Assembly (NCBI GenBank): GCA_029932895.1 | Contig: JAOZPF010000076.1 | Location: 1 to 9,148, forward strand | Reading direction: 5' to 3' | Origin: Anaerolineae bacterium | Lineage (GTDB): Bacteria; Chloroflexota; Anaerolineae; B4-G1; DUEL01 | DNA length: 9,148 bases | Shown: positions 6,857-9,148 of the stretch, piece by piece | Layout of the letters: every line of letters begins with the position of its first letter | How positions within the stretch are numbered: the stretch's first letter is position 1 | Program-made: the position numbers and the translations under genes | The notes under the pieces: generated by a model | Told to the model about the DNA's origin: nothing | Database searches by the model: none | Seen by the model: only the letters and a program-made list of their open reading frames with translations

Positions 6857-7900
6857 TTGGCCAATTCGCAGAATCCCAACTGCCGTGCTACCGGTATCGG
6901 CAGCACCCCTCACACCGACGTCATCACCGCCGTTGACTTTGTCCAAGAGACCTTTGCCGACATCCCCTTCTGGCCCCAACTCCCTCGCCGGGCCTTCCGC
7001 GAGTCCATCTATGCCCAGTTCAGCGAGCACCTGCCCGGCGTCCGCATTGACGACGAGGCAGAGCGCATCTGGATCGAGCTAGGGGCGGACTGGTTGGAGG
7101 AGGCCGAGCCGTTCTACGCCGCCTTTCTGGAAGAGGACCCCTCCAGCTTTGCCATCAGCGCGGAGTACGCCGCCGGGCTACACGCCCTACTGGCGCGCGG
7201 ACCGCTCCGCGATGTCTGGGCAGTCAAGGGGCAAGTAGTCGGCCCGGTCAGTTTTGGCCTTCAGGTCACCGACCAGGACCTGCGCCCCTCCCTCTACGAC
7301 GAGATGATGCACGACGCCACCATCAAGAACGCGCTGCGGCAGGCGCAGTGGCAGGAAGCGCAACTGCGCCAACTCTGCCCCCACACCATCCTCTTTGTCG
7401 ACGAGCCGTTCCTCTCGATGGTCGGCTCTGCCTTTGCCAGCCTCTCCCGCGAGACGGTGATCGCGGCGCTGGAGGAAGTTTTCACCGGGCTGGAGGGCTG
7501 GACGGGCGTGCACTGCTGTGCCAACACCGATTGGAGCCTGCTACTGGAGACGTCGGTGGACGTTCTCTCTTTCGATGCCTACGAGTATGCCGAGAACCTG
7601 GCCCTCTATCCCGACGAACTGCGGGTTTTTCTGAACCGGGGGGGAATGTTGGCCTGGGGCATCATCCCCAACACGGGGGAGGCGGCAGAGACGATCACAC
7701 TGGATGGCGCGTGGGAGGTATTCGACCATGCCCTGTCGCTCTTTGAGCGCAAAGGGCTCGACCGTCGCGACCTGCTGCCGCGCTCGTTCATCACCCCCGC
7801 CTGCGGCACGGGCACGCTCTCCGTGCCGGTGGCTGAACGGGTGATGCGGCTGGCGCGCCAACTCTCGGACCGGGTGCGCGAAGAATACGGCCTGGACTGA
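6857..7900 (+). CDS. MetE/UROD-superfamily methyltransferase-like protein (core MetE-like)
   Basis: A 347-residue protein resembling the C-terminal catalytic barrel of cobalamin-independent methionine synthase, without MetE's N-terminal domain. The N-terminus has ATGIGSTPHTD (11-21), where the family usually has a similar GS-x-PH/R motif. Zinc-site candidates match MetE's H-x-C...E...C pattern: H219-C220-C221, D240 in LSFDAYE (aspartate where MetE has glutamate; E243 is an alternative) and C316 in TPACGTG. This zinc normally activates the thiol of homocysteine or a related thiol for methyl transfer. Short MetE-like proteins in anaerobes and archaea are known to make methionine from methyl-corrinoid proteins instead of methyl-folate, so a methionine synthase or thiol methyltransferase role is plausible but not proven. 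It starts at TTG 6857, 35 bases after the Amt-like gene, probably in the same operon, and lies two genes before mtnA. Confidence 0.8.
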   Translation: MANSQNPNCRATGIGSTPHTDVITAVDFVQETFADIPFWPQLPRRAFRESIYAQFSEHLPGVRIDDEAERIWIELGADWLEEAEPFYAAFLEEDPSSFAISAEYAAGLHALLARGPLRDVWAVKGQVVGPVSFGLQVTDQDLRPSLYDEMMHDATIKNALRQAQWQEAQLRQLCPHTILFVDEPFLSMVGSAFASLSRETVIAALEEVFTGLEGWTGVHCCANTDWSLLLETSVDVLSFDAYEYAENLALYPDELRVFLNRGGMLAWGIIPNTGEAAETITLDGAWEVFDHALSLFERKGLDRRDLLPRSFITPACGTGTLSVPVAERVMRLARQLSDRVREEYGLD

Positions 7901-7927
7901 CCACCAAGCCATCTCTAAAGGAGCGAG

Positions 7928-8827
7928 ATGCCACGGGAGAAAGAGGAAACCACCCAGGGAGGACACAAAGGGGACAAGTCGGCCCGCGTGGCCCTGATCG
8001 GCTTGCTCGGCACCATCCTGACCGTCTGCGGCGGGCTGGCTGGCGCGCTCATCAGCGGCGCTGTGACCGTCTACCGCGTGGAGCGAGAGGCGCAACAGAT
8101 CGCCCTGCCGGCCGGCGCGACAGAGCAAGAGCTGAACATTGACACCGGGCAGGTCTTTGTCACGCGGCAAGAAGCCGCCGCGCTCGACCCCGCCCTCTAC
8201 TTTGTGGACCTGGAGGGCGGTCTGGCTATCCACCGCCCCTTGGACGGCTGGGGTGAGGTAGAGGTGACGACGCTCGGCGCACAGTTGGCAGAGAGCGGCG
8301 CGACGGTCCCTGCTGGACCCGTGAGCGACCAGGTCGCCGCGCAGCCCGTCTACCGCATCCGCCACGGCGACCCTTTCGAGGCCGACCTCGGCCCCGAGAC
8401 GCTAGTGGATGGGCTGCCACTACCCCAGTACGTCGCCGACGCCCTCACCCAGTTCTACGGAGCCGCGCCCTGGCATATTCCCTACTACAACGAGATCATG
8501 GTCACGATTCACCAGCGGGAGTTGGGATTGTACGAGAGCTTGCCCGACTTGCTGATGAGGAGTTACCCCTTCAGCGGCGGGCACGTCAACCTGTTGATCA
8601 CTTCGCCAGAGAACGACTTTATCTCTATGCAGACCTCGACGACTCTGGAGAACGTCCAGGTGGAGGGGCAGTATACGACCTTTACCCTGGAGCGTTGGTA
8701 TCTCTATGCCGAGACGGATGAAGCTTACTACGAGGTCGAGATCCAGTTTGTCCCCCAGAGCGGGCAGTCGATTCAGGTCTGGGAGGACCTGCAAACATAC
8801 ATGAACTCGCTCCGCGTGATCCGGTGA
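7928..8827 (+). CDS. Hypothetical membrane-anchored protein
   Basis: A 299-residue protein that I do not recognise. The first 20 residues are charged and hydrophilic (many K/E/R), followed by one long hydrophobic, glycine-rich segment (about 21-49, VALIGLLGTILTVCGG onward) and then a soluble acidic domain of about 250 residues rich in aromatic residues and beta-like stretches (for example TFTLERWYLYAE and YYEVEIQF near the end). By the positive-inside rule the N-terminus is probably cytoplasmic and the large domain outside. There is no lipobox, protease triad or binding motif that I can see. ATG 7928 is preceded by AAAGGAG at good spacing and lies 27 bases after the methyltransferase-like gene, so it is probably co-transcribed with it. 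An anti-sigma or sensor role is conceivable but unsupported. Confidence 0.78.
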   Translation: MPREKEETTQGGHKGDKSARVALIGLLGTILTVCGGLAGALISGAVTVYRVEREAQQIALPAGATEQELNIDTGQVFVTRQEAAALDPALYFVDLEGGLAIHRPLDGWGEVEVTTLGAQLAESGATVPAGPVSDQVAAQPVYRIRHGDPFEADLGPETLVDGLPLPQYVADALTQFYGAAPWHIPYYNEIMVTIHQRELGLYESLPDLLMRSYPFSGGHVNLLITSPENDFISMQTSTTLENVQVEGQYTTFTLERWYLYAETDEAYYEVEIQFVPQSGQSIQVWEDLQTYMNSLRVIR

Positions 8828-8834
8828 AATCTGG

Positions 8835-8863
8835 TTGACAAAACCACTACCCCATGCTACCAT
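8835..8863 (+). promoter_or_regulatory. Candidate sigma-70-type promoter for mtnA
   Basis: A perfect TTGACA (8835-8840) is followed after exactly 17 bases by TACCAT (8858-8863, 4/6 to TATAAT). The predicted start is near 8870, upstream of the two hairpins and the mtnA ribosome binding site. The box begins seven bases after the stop of the preceding gene, in AT-richer DNA. Confidence 0.6.
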
Positions 8864-8874
8864 ACCTCGCGTTC

Positions 8875-8892
8875 GAGCGGGAATGCCCGCTC
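8875..8892 (+). promoter_or_regulatory. Leader hairpin before the mtnA terminator
   Basis: GAGCGGG (8875-8881) and CCCGCTC (8886-8892) form a perfect seven-base-pair stem with loop AATG. It ends one base before the terminator stem begins. Its left arm can instead pair with 8891-8897 (six Watson-Crick pairs plus one G-U), which would take away the left arm of the terminator. That makes it a candidate anti-terminator/anti-anti-terminator element. Pairing is seen in the sequence; switching is inference. Confidence 0.5.
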
Positions 8893-8922
8893 CGCTCTCC
8901 CCAGCGAGAGCGTTCTTTTTTT
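8893..8922 (+). terminator. Intrinsic terminator just upstream of mtnA
   Basis: CGCTCTC (8893-8899) and GAGAGCG (8906-8912) form a perfect seven-base-pair stem with loop CCCAGC, followed directly by TTCTTTTTTT (8913-8922). This is a classic Rho-independent terminator on the plus strand. It ends the upstream operon, and because it lies downstream of the mtnA promoter candidate and only 21 bases before the mtnA ATG it may also act as an attenuator. Confidence 0.85.
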
Positions 8923-8943
8923 GGAGAGGCAACCGGGAAAGAC

Positions 8944-9148
8944 ATGCGCAGCGTAGAGTACCACCAGGCCAAGGTGCGGCTGATCGACCAACGGCTGCTG
9001 CCGGCCGAGTTCCGCCTGCTGGAGCTGGAGCAGCCAGAGCAGGTGGCGCAGGCCATCCGGGAGATGGTTGGGCGCGGCGCGCCGGCTATCGGGGCGGCGG
9101 CGGCCGGTGGGCTTGCCCTGGCCGCGCAGCGCAGTCCAGCGCGGGACC
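8944..9148 (+). CDS. mtnA: S-methyl-5-thioribose-1-phosphate isomerase MtnA (5' part, cut by window end)
   Basis: The first 68 codons of MtnA, which converts 5-methylthioribose-1-phosphate to methylthioribulose-1-phosphate in methionine salvage (recycling the methylthio group left from polyamine synthesis or other SAM use). The family N-terminus is clear: VRLIDQRLLP (11-20), a QVAQAIREMVGRGAPAIG stretch (33-50) containing the nearly invariant RGAPAIG, then an alanine-rich helix where the usual AAAYG reads AAAGG. Start ATG 8944 is preceded by GGGAAAG (8935-8941); no in-frame alternative start lies upstream before the terminator. The frame is open to the end of the window. eIF2B-alpha-like relatives share the fold, and ribose-1,5-bisphosphate isomerases are a second possibility, but the N-terminal motifs favour MtnA. 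Confidence 0.93.
   Translation, partial: MRSVEYHQAKVRLIDQRLLPAEFRLLELEQPEQVAQAIREMVGRGAPAIGAAAAGGLALAAQRSPARD

Noticed and set aside
7541..8365. A 274-codon minus-strand frame across two plus-strand genes
   Set aside because: It spans the junction of two well-supported genes and has no recognisable motif.
8883..8922. Leader peptide starting at ATG 8883 in the mtnA leader
   Set aside because: The ATG sits in a hairpin loop without a ribosome binding site, the frame runs on into mtnA out of phase, and there are no Met or other control codons in a run.

Overview
This is a GC-rich bacterial window (roughly 60-65% GC by eye) with tightly packed genes, overlapping or near-overlapping start/stop codons and frequent GTG/TTG starts. 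The protein repertoire (long-form RecJ, a Mut7-C ribonuclease, a short MetE-like methyltransferase, MtnA) and the style of the sequences fit a member of Chloroflexota (Anaerolineae-like). That assignment is inference, because there is no rRNA or marker gene here to settle it. I see no tRNA, rRNA, CRISPR array, transposase or phage gene.

Left block, 1-4908, plus strand: a DNA-repair operon of three overlapping genes. They are the C-terminal part of a UvrD/PcrA-type superfamily 1 helicase, a small RecB/Cas4-like PD-(D/E)XK nuclease with four iron-sulfur-type cysteines, and RecJ, the 5'-3' single-strand exonuclease. The helicase lacks its Walker A half in this window, and the first triplet in its frame is a TAG stop. 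The gene is therefore either broken by a nonsense or frameshift change, or the assembly has an error there.

Middle, 4909-5525: a short array of degenerate 9- and 11-base repeats lies between the convergent ends of recJ and a minus-strand Mut7-C RNase gene, and supplies the last codons of the latter. The 86-base gap between the Mut7-C gene and the next plus-strand gene holds two good promoter matches, one per strand, whose predicted start sites almost coincide.

Right block, 5526-9148, plus strand: an Amt-family (ammonium transporter-like) membrane protein that has lost both pore histidines and the C-terminal regulatory tail; a zinc-site MetE/UROD-superfamily methyltransferase-like protein with a TTG start; an unrecognised membrane-anchored protein; and the first 68 codons of mtnA (methylthioribose-1-phosphate isomerase, methionine salvage). 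The first three are probably one operon. mtnA has its own promoter candidate followed by two adjacent hairpins, the second an intrinsic terminator directly before the ribosome binding site. That layout looks like a small attenuator or riboswitch-type leader. The most interesting items are this mtnA leader, the histidine-less Amt homologue and the helicase-nuclease-RecJ cassette.
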